A DNA stretch of 64,000 nt from Oceanococcus sp051252075 (lineage in GTDB: Bacteria; Pseudomonadota; Gammaproteobacteria; Nevskiales; Oceanococcaceae): NCBI GenBank assembly GCA_051252075.1, contig JBPOFU010000006.1:1-64000 (forward strand), written 5' to 3'. The notes under the pieces are model-generated. The model was not told where the DNA came from and made no database searches. It worked only from the letters and a program-made list of their open reading frames with translations. Made by a program: the position numbers and the translations under genes. This document shows positions 16,847 to 26,065 of the stretch, one piece after another. How positions within the stretch are numbered: position 1 is the stretch's first letter; the number at the start of each line of letters is the position of its first letter.

Positions 16847-18658
16847 GTGACAATTCGCGCGCTTCCCTCTCATCTGGTGAACCAGATTGCCGCCGGAGAG
16901 GTGGTTGAAAGACCCGCTTCGGTACTCAAAGAATTACTGGAAAATGCCATAGATGCGGGGAGCACTCGCATACAGATTAATCTGCAGGCAGGCGGTATGC
17001 AGCGGGTTGAAGTTATTGATGATGGCTGCGGCATCCCCGTCGATGAATTGCCGCTGGCCTTAACTCGGCATGCCACCTCCAAAATCAGCGCCTTGGATGA
17101 CTTAGAAGCGCTTACCAGTTTGGGTTTTCGCGGCGAAGCTCTACCGAGTATCGCCGCGGTCTCCAATGTGCAATTGGCTTCGCGCACCGCGCAAGATGAA
17201 CACGGTTGGTTGTTGGATTTACGGCCAGGGGAAGGTTTGCCAAAAGCGCGCCCTGAACCGATGCCCGTGGGTACTCGAGTGACGGTGGATGAGTTGTTTC
17301 ATCAAATTCCGGCGCGGCGAAAATTTCTGCGCACAGAGCGCACAGAATTCTCTCATTTGGATACTTTGGCGCGGCGCCTAGCATTGAGCGTGCCCGATCG
17401 CGATATTCGTTTATCGCACAATGGTAAAGCCATTTGGCATGCGCCAGCGGCCGATGATGTCGTAACGCAAGAGGCGCGTATTGCCCGTTTACTAGGACAA
17501 GATTTCATAGACAACTCCATGCGCTTGGACTATGAAGCGCAAGGTATTCAAATTTGTGGATGGTTGGCGCAACCGGCGTTTTCTCGCGCTCAGGGCGATA
17601 TTCAACACAGTTTTATCAATGGTCGCTATATCAGAGATCGCTTGTTGATTAGCGCGATGAAGGCGGCTTATGCCGATGTGCTGCATTACAGTCGCCACCC
17701 GGCCTATTTGATTTATTTGCAAATGGATCCGCGCACCGTGGATGTGAATGTTCATCCCACCAAGCAGGAAGTGCGCTTTCGTGAGTCGCGGCAGGTCTTC
17801 GACTTCTTGCGCCGCAGTGTGCAGCAAGCCATCGCTCAGCCACTCACGGGGGAGGCAGGAGACGCTAGGGGTACAGCGGCACCATTGTCTGCGCATGCCG
17901 AGCCGAGCTATGCGCCTCGTGCGTCCGGCGCTAGCCACTTCGCCGTGCATGACAGTGGTGTGCGCCTAGAAGCTGATAGTGCGCGTGCTTTATACAGTTC
18001 TGGCCCGTCGCAAGCAGAAGTCCAGCCACAGCAGCTGTCCATGGATGAATCGGGGGTGGCGAAGGCGCCGCCCTTGGGATTTGCTATGGCTCAGATTCAT
18101 GGGGTTTATATCCTCAGCCAAACCGTCAAAGGTGCGGTTTTGGTTGATATGCATGCGGCGCATGAGCGCATCGTGTTGGAGGACCTGAAAAAGCGCTTGC
18201 ATGGCCAGCAGATGCCTAGTCAACCACTGCTGGTGCCTCAAGTGCTGGAGCTGGCCGCCACTGAAGCGGATCGCGCGGAAGAGGCCATGCCGTTGTTGGA
18301 AGGCATGGGCTTGGAACTGCGCCGATCGGGTGAGCGGTTGATTGAAATACGTGCAGTGCCGTCCTTGCTGGCCAATTTCGATCATGTCAGCTTGGTGCGA
18401 GATCTAATCAGCGATTTGGGCCATGCGGAGGCCCTGGATGTCCACCGTTTAGAATTTGCCATAGAGCGTGTGCTTGGCAATATGGCCTGTAAGTCGGGTT
18501 CGATAAAAGCGGGCCGTAACTTGGATCGCCTGGAAATGAATGCCTTGTTGCGCAAGATTGAATCCACCCCGCGTTCAGGTCAATGCAATCATGGCCGACC
18601 TACTTGGATAGAGCTGAGTATGGATGCTTTGGATCGTTTGTTCCTGCGCGGCCGGTGA
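16847..18658 (+). CDS. mutL: DNA mismatch repair protein MutL with endonuclease motifs
   Basis: Links mismatch recognition to strand removal. The N-terminal GHKL ATPase has ELLENAIDAGST, DDGCGIP and GFRGEAL. The C-terminal half carries DMHAAHERIVLE (near residue 434), which fits the D-x-HA-(x)2-E-(x)4-E nicking endonuclease motif, plus MACKSGSIKAG and CNHGRPTW. It is therefore probably a MutH-independent nicking MutL, as in Pseudomonas, and unlike E. coli. The start is GTG 16847, 603 residues. The stop overlaps the GTG start of miaA. Confidence 0.95.
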   Translation: MTIRALPSHLVNQIAAGEVVERPASVLKELLENAIDAGSTRIQINLQAGGMQRVEVIDDGCGIPVDELPLALTRHATSKISALDDLEALTSLGFRGEALPSIAAVSNVQLASRTAQDEHGWLLDLRPGEGLPKARPEPMPVGTRVTVDELFHQIPARRKFLRTERTEFSHLDTLARRLALSVPDRDIRLSHNGKAIWHAPAADDVVTQEARIARLLGQDFIDNSMRLDYEAQGIQICGWLAQPAFSRAQGDIQHSFINGRYIRDRLLISAMKAAYADVLHYSRHPAYLIYLQMDPRTVDVNVHPTKQEVRFRESRQVFDFLRRSVQQAIAQPLTGEAGDARGTAAPLSAHAEPSYAPRASGASHFAVHDSGVRLEADSARALYSSGPSQAEVQPQQLSMDESGVAKAPPLGFAMAQIHGVYILSQTVKGAVLVDMHAAHERIVLEDLKKRLHGQQMPSQPLLVPQVLELAATEADRAEEAMPLLEGMGLELRRSGERLIEIRAVPSLLANFDHVSLVRDLISDLGHAEALDVHRLEFAIERVLGNMACKSGSIKAGRNLDRLEMNALLRKIESTPRSGQCNHGRPTWIELSMDALDRLFLRGR

Positions 18659-19596
18659 CTAAGTCATTGATTTGTGTGCTGGGGCCCACTGCAAGTGGAA
18701 AATCTGCATTGGCTCTTGGTTTGGCTCGGCATTGGCCGATCGAGATCATCACCATGGACTCAGCCCAGGTTTACCGCGACATGAACATCGGCACGGCCAA
18801 GCCCGATGCGCAGGAACAGTCCGTCTGCCCGCATCATTTACTGGATATTCGCGATCCTTCACAAGCGTATTCGGCGGCTGAATTTGCCCAGGATGCGGCG
18901 AGCCTTGCGGCGCAAATCAATGCCCGCGGCAACATTCCTGTCGTGGTGGGCGGCACGTTTTTATATTTGCGCGCGTTGTTAGAGGGCCTGCATGACATGC
19001 CCAGTGCAGATCCCGAATTGCGCCGGGAGCTAGAGCAGCAGGCGCAGCAATACGGTTGGGCGCATTTGCACGCGCAGCTTGCCGAGAAAGACCCACAGTC
19101 AGCTCAGAAAATCCATCCTAACGATGCGCAGCGTATACAGCGCGCCTTGGAGTTGGCGCTAACTCACGGTAAGAACCGCAGTGAATACTGGCAGCAGGAG
19201 CGGCAAGGCTTGTGGGCTGGGCCGGTGCTGAAGTTGGCGCTGCTGCCGGTGGACCGCGAGGTGTTGCGTACGCGCATTGCACAGCGTTTTCAAGACATGA
19301 TGGCTCAGGGCTTTCTTGATGAAGTTAAAGCTTTGCATCAGCGTGGAGATTTGCACGCAGACCTGCCCTCCATCCGTAGTGTGGGCTATCGCCAGCTCTG
19401 GCAGCATTTATCTGGGGAACTGAGTGAGCAAGATGCGGTCGAACGCGGCGTCATAGCAACCCGTCAATACGCCAAAAGGCAAATGACGTGGTTGCGCCGT
19501 GAATCTTCCCTGAGTGTGCTGCAAGGGGAGTCCGCATCATGTTTGGATCAGGCTATTGAGCAGTGCCGAGTATTTCTCGCCGGCCGGTCCGCATGA
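18655..19596 (+). CDS. miaA: tRNA dimethylallyltransferase
   Basis: Adds the dimethylallyl group to A37 of tRNAs reading UNN codons. The P-loop is LGPTASGKSALAL, followed by DSAQVYRDMNIGTAKP and the DIRDPSQAYSAAEF region. The GTG at 18655, overlapping the mutL stop, starts the protein just before the P-loop as in homologues and gives 313 residues; the open frame further upstream lies inside mutL. In E. coli hfq promoters lie inside miaA, which could also hold here. Confidence 0.96.
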   Translation: MTKSLICVLGPTASGKSALALGLARHWPIEIITMDSAQVYRDMNIGTAKPDAQEQSVCPHHLLDIRDPSQAYSAAEFAQDAASLAAQINARGNIPVVVGGTFLYLRALLEGLHDMPSADPELRRELEQQAQQYGWAHLHAQLAEKDPQSAQKIHPNDAQRIQRALELALTHGKNRSEYWQQERQGLWAGPVLKLALLPVDREVLRTRIAQRFQDMMAQGFLDEVKALHQRGDLHADLPSIRSVGYRQLWQHLSGELSEQDAVERGVIATRQYAKRQMTWLRRESSLSVLQGESASCLDQAIEQCRVFLAGRSA

Positions 19597-19667
19597 TATT
19601 CTTCGCCGCCGCGTGATTCTGCGCGTCCATCCGTACTGTCCAATAAGAGGCAGGCAGGAGTATCAAA

Positions 19668-19943
19668 ATGTCCAAAGGGCAAACCTTACAAGAACCCTTT
19701 CTGAATCAACTGCGCAAAGAACGCATACCGGTCGCCATTTATTTGGTTAACGGCATCAAGCTGCAGGGTCAGATAGAATCTTTCGACCAATTTGTCGTGC
19801 TGTTGAAAAATGCAGTGAGCCAAATGGTTTACAAGCATGCAATCTCCACCATTGTTCCTTCCCGTGCCGTACGGATTGACGATGAAGAATATCCTGAAGC
19901 CGATGCAGACGTCGTGGCTGACGAGGCTGGCGTAGCCGAGTGA
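19668..19943 (+). CDS. hfq: RNA-binding protein Hfq
   Basis: Hexameric Sm-like RNA chaperone. The 91-residue protein is almost identical to E. coli Hfq over the Sm core: the Sm1 region LVNGIKLQGQIESFDQF and the Sm2 YKHAISTIVPSR. The C-terminal tail is short and acidic. An AGGAG ribosome site precedes the ATG. hflX follows six bases after the stop, as in E. coli and Pseudomonas. Confidence 0.98.
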   Translation: MSKGQTLQEPFLNQLRKERIPVAIYLVNGIKLQGQIESFDQFVVLLKNAVSQMVYKHAISTIVPSRAVRIDDEEYPEADADVVADEAGVAE

Positions 19944-19949
19944 TTCTGA

Positions 19950-21263
19950 TTGTTTGATCGCCCCGAGGGTGGTGACCGCGCGCTGTTGGTCGCTTTGGAA
20001 ATGCCACGTTGCGGCGGAGAGCCTGCCCGCGAGGAATTTCGTCGTTTAGCGCTGTCCACAGGTGCTGAGATTGTCGGCAATATTGCCGGGAGTCGCCGCT
20101 TACCTGATCCGCGTTTCTTCGTTGGTGGCGGTAAAGCGGAAGAAATTGCCGATCAAGTCGCTGCCTTTGATGCAGACTTGGTCATCTTTAATCATCCCTT
20201 GAGCCCCGCTCAAGAGCGCAATTTGGAGGCGGTGGTTAAAGCCCGTGTCTTGGATCGCGCGGGTTTGATTTTGGATATCTTCGCGCGCCGTGCACGTACC
20301 CATGAAGGCAAGCTGCAAGTCGAGTTGGCCCAGTTAAACCATCTGGTGTCACGCTTGGTGCGCGGCTGGTCACACTTGGAGCGTCAAAAAGGCGGTATTG
20401 GTTTGCGCGGGCCGGGTGAGTCGCAGCTGGAAATGGACCGGCGCATGATTCATGACCGCATGAATCAGGTTTCTCGCCGCATAGAGCAAGTGCGCCGTAG
20501 TCGGGCCTTGAATCGCCAACGTCGCAGTCGCCAAGAAGTGCCGTTGGTGTCTTTGGTTGGCTATACCAATGCAGGGAAGTCCACCCTGTTTGAGGCGCTA
20601 ACCGGCAACGAAACCTACATCGCTGATAAGTTGTTCGCTACTTTGGACACCACTTTGCGGCGCATGCCTTTGCCTCCGCATGATGAGGTTATTTTGGCGG
20701 ATACCGTGGGCTTTGTTCGTGATTTGCCTCACACCTTGGTCACTGCTTTTCGCGCGACTTTGGAAGAAACTGCGTCGGCAGATCTTTTAATGCATGTACA
20801 AGATGCCTCGGACAGCGAGCGATATATGCAATGTGACGCGGTCGAACGCGTGTTGATTGAAATCGAGGCCGACGAAGTGCCTCGGCTGGATGTCTTCAAC
20901 AAGGTAGACTGTTTAGAAGATACCGAGCCGCGCATAGATCGTGACGAAGTAGGGCGGCCGATACGGGTGTGGATTTCCGCAGCCAAAGGTTTGGGTTTGG
21001 ATTTACTGCGCCAAGCGATCAGCGAACGGCTGTATGCTCAGGTCCTAGTGTGGGATTTGCAGTTGCCTGCTGGGCAAGGAAAATTGCGTGGTGAATTGTT
21101 TCGGCTCGGTGCTGTTTTGCAAGAAACATGTGACGAAGACGGTGTTTCATCGCTTAAAGTGCGCATGGAAGAAAGCCAATTGCATCGCTTGATCGCAAGG
21201 TTTGGACTTGAGCAAGGGGTAATTGCCCCCACTGTAGATAGCGATATTTCTCTGACCGAATGA
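19950..21263 (+). CDS. hflX: Ribosome-associated GTPase HflX
   Basis: GTPase that splits stalled ribosomes after heat stress. The glycine-rich N-terminal domain contains LSPAQERNLE and RTHEGKLQVELAQL. The G domain has GYTNAGKSTL, DTVGFVRDLPH and NKVD. The TTG start at 19950 yields MFDRPEGG, matching the MFDR start of E. coli HflX, so the rare start is credible. It has 437 residues and is six bases downstream of hfq. Confidence 0.95.
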   Translation: MFDRPEGGDRALLVALEMPRCGGEPAREEFRRLALSTGAEIVGNIAGSRRLPDPRFFVGGGKAEEIADQVAAFDADLVIFNHPLSPAQERNLEAVVKARVLDRAGLILDIFARRARTHEGKLQVELAQLNHLVSRLVRGWSHLERQKGGIGLRGPGESQLEMDRRMIHDRMNQVSRRIEQVRRSRALNRQRRSRQEVPLVSLVGYTNAGKSTLFEALTGNETYIADKLFATLDTTLRRMPLPPHDEVILADTVGFVRDLPHTLVTAFRATLEETASADLLMHVQDASDSERYMQCDAVERVLIEIEADEVPRLDVFNKVDCLEDTEPRIDRDEVGRPIRVWISAAKGLGLDLLRQAISERLYAQVLVWDLQLPAGQGKLRGELFRLGAVLQETCDEDGVSSLKVRMEESQLHRLIARFGLEQGVIAPTVDSDISLTE

Positions 21264-21307
21264 TAATGGTCGAATTCACTACGCTTTAAACAATTAGGAA
21301 GCGAATT

Positions 21308-22468
21308 ATGGCCTGGAATGAACCAGGGCCCGGCGGTGGTAAAGACCCCTGGGACAGTAACAATGGCGGCCCACCCGATTTGGATGAGTTGTTAAAGAAA
21401 TTCCGTGGACGCTTTGGTGGTAACAAGGGCGGTTCGTCCGGTGGTGGAAAAGCCTCTGGCGGCATACCGAAAGGTTTGATCACCGTTGCCGCGCTAATCG
21501 CTGGCGGCTTGTGGTTGCTATCGGGTTTCTACATCGTGCAGCCAGCCGAGCGTGGCGTGGTGTTGCAGTTTGGTCGTTATCTGAGCACCGTCGGTGAAGG
21601 TCCGCATTGGCATGCGCCTTGGCCGGTACAGACGGTCGAAAAGGTCAATGTTGACGGTATTCGCAATATCAGCGACCAGCAAACCATGTTGACCCAAGAC
21701 GAAAACATAGTCGTAGTGGACATGGCGGTGCAATACCGTGTCAGCTCCGCAGAAGATTTTGTCTTTCGTGTGCGCGATCCGGATTTGACTTTGCGCCACG
21801 CGCTGAAAAGTTCGGTGCGTGAAGTTGTCGGTAAAAGCACCATGGATTTCATCTTGACTGCAGGTCGTGAAGAAGTTGCGCAACGCACCGAGCTGCTACT
21901 GCAGGAAACCCTGGATAGTTACCGTACTGGTTTGGTCGTCAACGAAGTCAATATTAAAGACGCGCAACCTCCGGAACCGGTGCAAGGCGCCTTCGCTGAT
22001 GCGATCAAAGCGCGTGAGGATGAGCAGCGCTTAATCAACGAATCCGAGGCTTATGCCAATTCCATTGTGCCGCAGGCACGTGGTGAAGCTGTGCGCATGG
22101 TGACCCAAGCCAACGCCTATAAAACGCGTGTAATTGAACAGTCGACGGGTGAAGCCAGCCGCTTTACTCAGTTGCTAGACGAGTACCAAAAGGCACCGGA
22201 AGTCACGCGTCAACGGCTGTATTTGGAAACTATGGATTACGTGTTGAGCAACACCAATAAAGTGATTATGGATGTTGAGCAATCCAATCCCTTGCTGTAC
22301 TTGCCTATGGATAAGCTCGCTAGTGAGCGTCGTGTAAATGCACCGTCACAGCATAGCTCTAGCCCTACAGGTGGGCTGCTTGGCAGTAGTCCAGAGCCTA
22401 TACGTAGCGGTGGAAGCAGCACCGCGCGAGATGGTCGCAGTGCATCGCGTGAGCGAGGTAGACGCTAA
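21308..22468 (+). CDS. hflK: FtsH protease modulator HflK
   Basis: SPFH/prohibitin-type membrane protein that forms a cage with HflC around FtsH. It has a Gly-rich cytoplasmic N-terminus (about residues 1-55), one transmembrane segment (about 58-78), then the SPFH domain starting VQPAERGVVLQFGRY. A GGAAG ribosome site is present. The TAATG junction overlaps the hflC start by one base, so the two are made together. It has 386 residues. Confidence 0.96.
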   Translation: MAWNEPGPGGGKDPWDSNNGGPPDLDELLKKFRGRFGGNKGGSSGGGKASGGIPKGLITVAALIAGGLWLLSGFYIVQPAERGVVLQFGRYLSTVGEGPHWHAPWPVQTVEKVNVDGIRNISDQQTMLTQDENIVVVDMAVQYRVSSAEDFVFRVRDPDLTLRHALKSSVREVVGKSTMDFILTAGREEVAQRTELLLQETLDSYRTGLVVNEVNIKDAQPPEPVQGAFADAIKAREDEQRLINESEAYANSIVPQARGEAVRMVTQANAYKTRVIEQSTGEASRFTQLLDEYQKAPEVTRQRLYLETMDYVLSNTNKVIMDVEQSNPLLYLPMDKLASERRVNAPSQHSSSPTGGLLGSSPEPIRSGGSSTARDGRSASRERGRR

Positions 22469-23331
22469 TGAGTAACAAAATGTTGATGTGGCTAATCGCC
22501 GCGTTTGTGGGCCTTGGTTTGATTGCGGATTCGGCGTTTTTGGTCGATGAACGCGACCATGCCATCGTGTTCCAATTGGGGCAGATTCGGGGCACGGAAT
22601 TTGAGCCAGGCCTGCATTGGAAGCTTCCGGTCATTCAAAGTGTGCGCTATTTCGATCGCCGTATTTTGTCTTTGGACAAGCCGGCAGAACGCTTTTTAAC
22701 ATCAGAAAAGAAAAACGTTCAAGTTGATTTCTTTGTCAAATGGAAAATCCGTGACGTTGGGCGCTATTACCGTGCTACTGGTGGTATCGAAGCGGTCGCA
22801 TTGGATCGTCTGGCGGATACAATCAACCGCGGTCTGAGAAACGAATTTGGTACGCGTACCATTAAAGAGGCGGTCTCTGGCGAGCGACGTGAGATTGTTG
22901 AAGCCCTGCAACGCGCGGCCACCGACAGTGTGGAAGAGCTTGGTATTGAACTGGTTGATGTGCGTGTTAAGCGCATCGATTTGCCCGATACCGTGAGTGA
23001 TTCTGTGTATGCCCGTATGCGTGCTGAGCGTGAGCGGGTCGCTGCTGATTTACGCGCACGTGGTGCTGAGGCGGCGGAAGGTATTCGCGCTGAGGCAGAC
23101 CGTGAGCGTGAAGTCATTGTGGCCAACGCGTATCGCGAATCGGAAGAAATGCGTGGTGCCGGCGATGCGAAATCTACTGAGATTTACGCTGAAGCCTATG
23201 GCCGTGACGAAGAGTTTTATAGCTTCCATCGCAGCCTAGAGGTGTATCGCAACGCCTTATCTGGTCAGGGCGATATCTTGGTTTTGGAACCCGATTCCGA
23301 GCTGTTTCGCTACTTTAAACAAGCCAAGTAA
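22468..23331 (+). CDS. hflC: FtsH protease modulator HflC
   Basis: Partner of HflK in the FtsH-regulating membrane complex. An N-terminal transmembrane anchor (about residues 4-24) is followed by the SPFH domain (VDERDHAIVFQLGQI) and a long charged helical region rich in Arg and Glu (RAERERVAADLRARGAEAAE). It has 287 residues and overlaps hflK by one base. Confidence 0.96.
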   Translation: MSNKMLMWLIAAFVGLGLIADSAFLVDERDHAIVFQLGQIRGTEFEPGLHWKLPVIQSVRYFDRRILSLDKPAERFLTSEKKNVQVDFFVKWKIRDVGRYYRATGGIEAVALDRLADTINRGLRNEFGTRTIKEAVSGERREIVEALQRAATDSVEELGIELVDVRVKRIDLPDTVSDSVYARMRAERERVAADLRARGAEAAEGIRAEADREREVIVANAYRESEEMRGAGDAKSTEIYAEAYGRDEEFYSFHRSLEVYRNALSGQGDILVLEPDSELFRYFKQAK

Positions 23332-23336
23332 TCCCG

Positions 23337-23522
23337 ATGTGGGATGAATTGGGCCGGGCCCTCGCCTTGGTATTGGTGATCGAGGGCCTGGGTCCATTTC
23401 TGCTGCCAAACCGTTGGCGCGTTACCATGTTGCGTTTAGCGCACCTGGATGAACGCAGTCTGCGTATTGTCGGTTTGGTCAGTATTGGCCTTGGTGTTTT
23501 CGCACTTCAAATATTGAAATAA
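23337..23522 (+). CDS. DUF2065 family small membrane protein (YjeT-like)
   Basis: A 61-residue protein with two hydrophobic helices (about residues 7-23 and 43-59) around a basic middle. Its place directly behind hflC and before hisZ-purA matches yjeT in E. coli and its Pseudomonas counterpart. Its function is unknown; the position suggests a link to HflKC or simply co-transcription. It starts five bases after hflC and ends two bases before hisZ. Confidence 0.88.
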   Translation: MWDELGRALALVLVIEGLGPFLLPNRWRVTMLRLAHLDERSLRIVGLVSIGLGVFALQILK

Positions 23523-23524
23523 CG

Positions 23525-24511
23525 ATGCAATGGTTACTGCCGGAAGGCGTTGACGAAATTCTGCCCCCAGGTGGCTGGGTGCTGGAAGATATACGTCGCC
23601 AAGTGCTGGACGAATTTCGCCAGCGAGACTATCAACTCATCTTGCCGCCCTTGGTCGAGCATGCCGATGCTTTGTTATCGGGTGTAGGCAGTGATTTGGA
23701 TCTATTAACTTTTCGTTTAACTGATCAGCTCAGCGGCAGGCAATTGGCAGTGCGTGCGGATATCACGCCGCAAGCTGCTCGTATTGATGCCCGCCATTTG
23801 GCAAAGAACGGTATTGCACGTATCTGTTACTTGGGCACGGTGATGCGTACGCGTCCTGATGTGCCGGGTGGGGCTCGCTGTTACCGCCAGCTTGGTGCTG
23901 AGCTGTTTGGCGATGACAGCGTTGACGCTGATGCAGAAATTCTCGAGTTGATGGTGGCCAGTTTGCGCGCCTGCGGTTTACGCGATTTGCATTTGGACTT
24001 AGGCCATGTCGGTATTTTTCGCGCCCTGTCAGCCGATTTGAAGCTGAACGATGGCGATGAACAACAGTTGTTTGACTTGTTGCAGATCAAAGCTTCAGAA
24101 GATGTGCGGCTATGGTCCGCAGCACAGGGTCTCACAGCTGAAACTGCCGATGATTTTGCCACCCTGTGCACCTTGCATGGTGGTGTCGAAGTGTTGGAAA
24201 CGGCACGTCAGCGTTTTTCACAACGCACCCCCGTCTTGGTCGCCATAGAAGAGCTAAGTGCTCTATACCAAGCATGGCAGAGCCGTGATAGCGCAATGCC
24301 GCTGCACGTTGATTTGGCTGAATTGCGTGGCTACCGTTATCAAACAGGCGTTGTATTCGCCGCCTTTTCTCCTGGCGAAGGGCGGGAGCTGGCGCGTGGC
24401 GGGCGTTACAACGGTGTTGGTGCTGATTTCGGTGTAGACCGTCCAGCTACAGGTTTTAGTGCGGATTTGAACCGTCTGGTGTCCCTTGGGCACGCTCTCA
24501 AGGAGTTGTAA
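23525..24511 (+). CDS. hisZ: ATP phosphoribosyltransferase regulatory subunit HisZ
   Basis: A HisRS-like protein without tRNA ligase activity that activates the short form of HisG in histidine synthesis. The HisRS-fold motifs are recognisable: RADITPQAARI, RICYLGTVMRTRPD and the late ARGGRYNGVG. At 328 residues it has no anticodon-binding domain. Its place between DUF2065 and purA is typical of non-enteric gammaproteobacteria and implies a short-form HisG elsewhere. Confidence 0.93.
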   Translation: MQWLLPEGVDEILPPGGWVLEDIRRQVLDEFRQRDYQLILPPLVEHADALLSGVGSDLDLLTFRLTDQLSGRQLAVRADITPQAARIDARHLAKNGIARICYLGTVMRTRPDVPGGARCYRQLGAELFGDDSVDADAEILELMVASLRACGLRDLHLDLGHVGIFRALSADLKLNDGDEQQLFDLLQIKASEDVRLWSAAQGLTAETADDFATLCTLHGGVEVLETARQRFSQRTPVLVAIEELSALYQAWQSRDSAMPLHVDLAELRGYRYQTGVVFAAFSPGEGRELARGGRYNGVGADFGVDRPATGFSADLNRLVSLGHALKEL

Positions 24512-24513
24512 GC

Positions 24514-25803
24514 ATGGCTAGAAGCGTGGTCGTAATTGGTAGTCAGTGGGGCGATGAGGGCAAGGGTAAGATCGTTGATCTTTTGACCGAAAATTGTTCT
24601 GCTGTGGTGCGTTTTCAAGGTGGCCACAATGCCGGCCATACTTTGGTTATCGACGGTAAAAAAACCGTTTTGCATCTGATTCCGTCCGGTATTTTGCGTG
24701 ACAACGTGGAATGTTTGATCGGCAATGGTGTGGTGCTGTCCCCAGAGTCTTTGCATGAAGAAATGCAGGGCTTAGAGAAGTTGGGCATTCCTGTGCGCGA
24801 GCGATTGCGCATCAGTCCCGCTTGCCCGCTGATTTTGCCTTATCACGTGAAGCTGGATCAGGCACGAGAGATTGCCCGCGGAGCCGCCAAAATCGGTACC
24901 ACAGGGCGTGGTATAGGCCCAGCCTACGAAGACAAGGTCGCACGCCGTGCATTGCGTGTTGATGATTTGTTTCATCGTGAGCGCCTGGCTGCGAAGTTAG
25001 GCGAGGTTTTGGATTTCCATAATTTCGTGTTGAAGAATTACTTCCGCACTGAAGGGGTGGACTTCAACGAAATCTTGGATCAATGCTTGGTCTACGCTGA
25101 GTGGTTGGCACCCATGACTGCGGATGTCACGGAAATATTGCGGGCACATCAAGATGCCGGCCATAACATCTTATTTGAAGGCGCACAGGGCGCTTTGTTG
25201 GATGTTGACCATGGGACCTACCCGTATGTCACGTCGAGCAACACCACGGCGGGTGGCGCGTCTACGGGAACCGGAGTAGGGCCGCTGCGCTTGGATCATG
25301 TCCTAGGCATTGTGAAGGCGTACACCACGCGTGTGGGATCTGGGCCATTCCCTACAGAATTGCATGACGCTATAGGTGAGCATTTAGCAATTAAGGGCGG
25401 TGAAGTTGGTGCGACTACGGGGCGGGGCCGCCGCTGTGGTTGGTTTGATGCCGTCGCTCTACGTCGTTCCGTATTTAATAACTCAATAAGCGGATTGTGC
25501 ATTACCAAGCTTGATGTGCTCGATGGTTTGCAAAGCATACAAATTTGCACTGGTTATCGAGTGAATGGCGAAATCATCCATCATTTGCCAGTCGGGGCAG
25601 AGGCTTTATCCGCTTGTGAGCCGGTTTATGAAGAATTGCCAGGCTGGACCGAATCAACTGTCGGTGTGCGTGATTACAGCGCTTTGCCAGCGAATGCTCA
25701 GGCCTATCTCAATCGTTTGCAGGAATTGTTGGAAACGCCAATCGAGATCATTTCCACAGGCCCAGATCGCAACGACACCATCGTCCTTAAAAACTTGTTC
25801 TAG
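24514..25803 (+). CDS. purA: Adenylosuccinate synthetase
   Basis: GTP-dependent step from IMP to adenylosuccinate in AMP synthesis. It carries GSQWGDEGKGK at the N-terminus, GNGVVLSPESL, GTTGRGIGPAYEDK and SNTTAGGASTGTGVGP. At 429 residues it is of normal length. An AAGGAG ribosome site lies inside the end of hisZ. It is convergent with the tRNA-Leu gene. Confidence 0.97.
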   Translation: MARSVVVIGSQWGDEGKGKIVDLLTENCSAVVRFQGGHNAGHTLVIDGKKTVLHLIPSGILRDNVECLIGNGVVLSPESLHEEMQGLEKLGIPVRERLRISPACPLILPYHVKLDQAREIARGAAKIGTTGRGIGPAYEDKVARRALRVDDLFHRERLAAKLGEVLDFHNFVLKNYFRTEGVDFNEILDQCLVYAEWLAPMTADVTEILRAHQDAGHNILFEGAQGALLDVDHGTYPYVTSSNTTAGGASTGTGVGPLRLDHVLGIVKAYTTRVGSGPFPTELHDAIGEHLAIKGGEVGATTGRGRRCGWFDAVALRRSVFNNSISGLCITKLDVLDGLQSIQICTGYRVNGEIIHHLPVGAEALSACEPVYEELPGWTESTVGVRDYSALPANAQAYLNRLQELLETPIEIISTGPDRNDTIVLKNLF

Positions 25804-25890
25804 GATTGGCGTAGACAGCGCTGAATAGTGTCTGCGAGCAGCTTGTATCTAACTTGCCGCGCTGAGCGCATTGGCAGCCGTAGCGCGCAT

Positions 25891-25920
25891 AAAAAAGCCC
25901 GTGGTCAATGACCACGGGCT
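25891..25920 (-). terminator. Rho-independent terminator of tRNA-Leu
   Basis: A perfect 11-bp stem (25896-25906 with 25910-25920) has a 3-base loop and, read on the minus strand, is followed by six T. It lies seven bases past the tRNA 3' end. On the plus strand the stem is not followed by T, so it would not efficiently terminate purA. Confidence 0.9.
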
Positions 25921-25926
25921 CCTGTA

Positions 25927-26013
25927 TGGTGCCGAGAAGAGGACTTGAACCTCCACATGGTTTCCCATACTAGAACCTGAATCTAGCGCGTCTACCAATT
26001 CCGCCACCTCGGC
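25927..26013 (-). tRNA. tRNA-Leu (anticodon CAG)
   Basis: An 87-base gene with encoded CCA. The acceptor stem GCCGAGG pairs with the matching 3' strand. The anticodon stem CTAGA/TCTAG encloses loop TTCAGGT, giving anticodon CAG. A long variable arm (class II) and TTCAAGT T-loop are present. It reads CUG codons, which are common in this window. Confidence 0.95.
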
Positions 26014-26023
26014 AAGGCCGCGA

Positions 26024-26051
26024 ATACTAATCATGTAGGACAATCTGTCAA
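26024..26051 (-). promoter_or_regulatory. Promoter of tRNA-Leu
   Basis: Minus-strand TTGACA (26046-26051) lies 16 bp from TAGTAT (26024-26029). A GC-rich discriminator (CGCGGCC) follows just before the mature tRNA, as is usual for stringently controlled stable-RNA promoters. Confidence 0.7.
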
Positions 26052-26065
26052 GCCGCTGAGACCTT

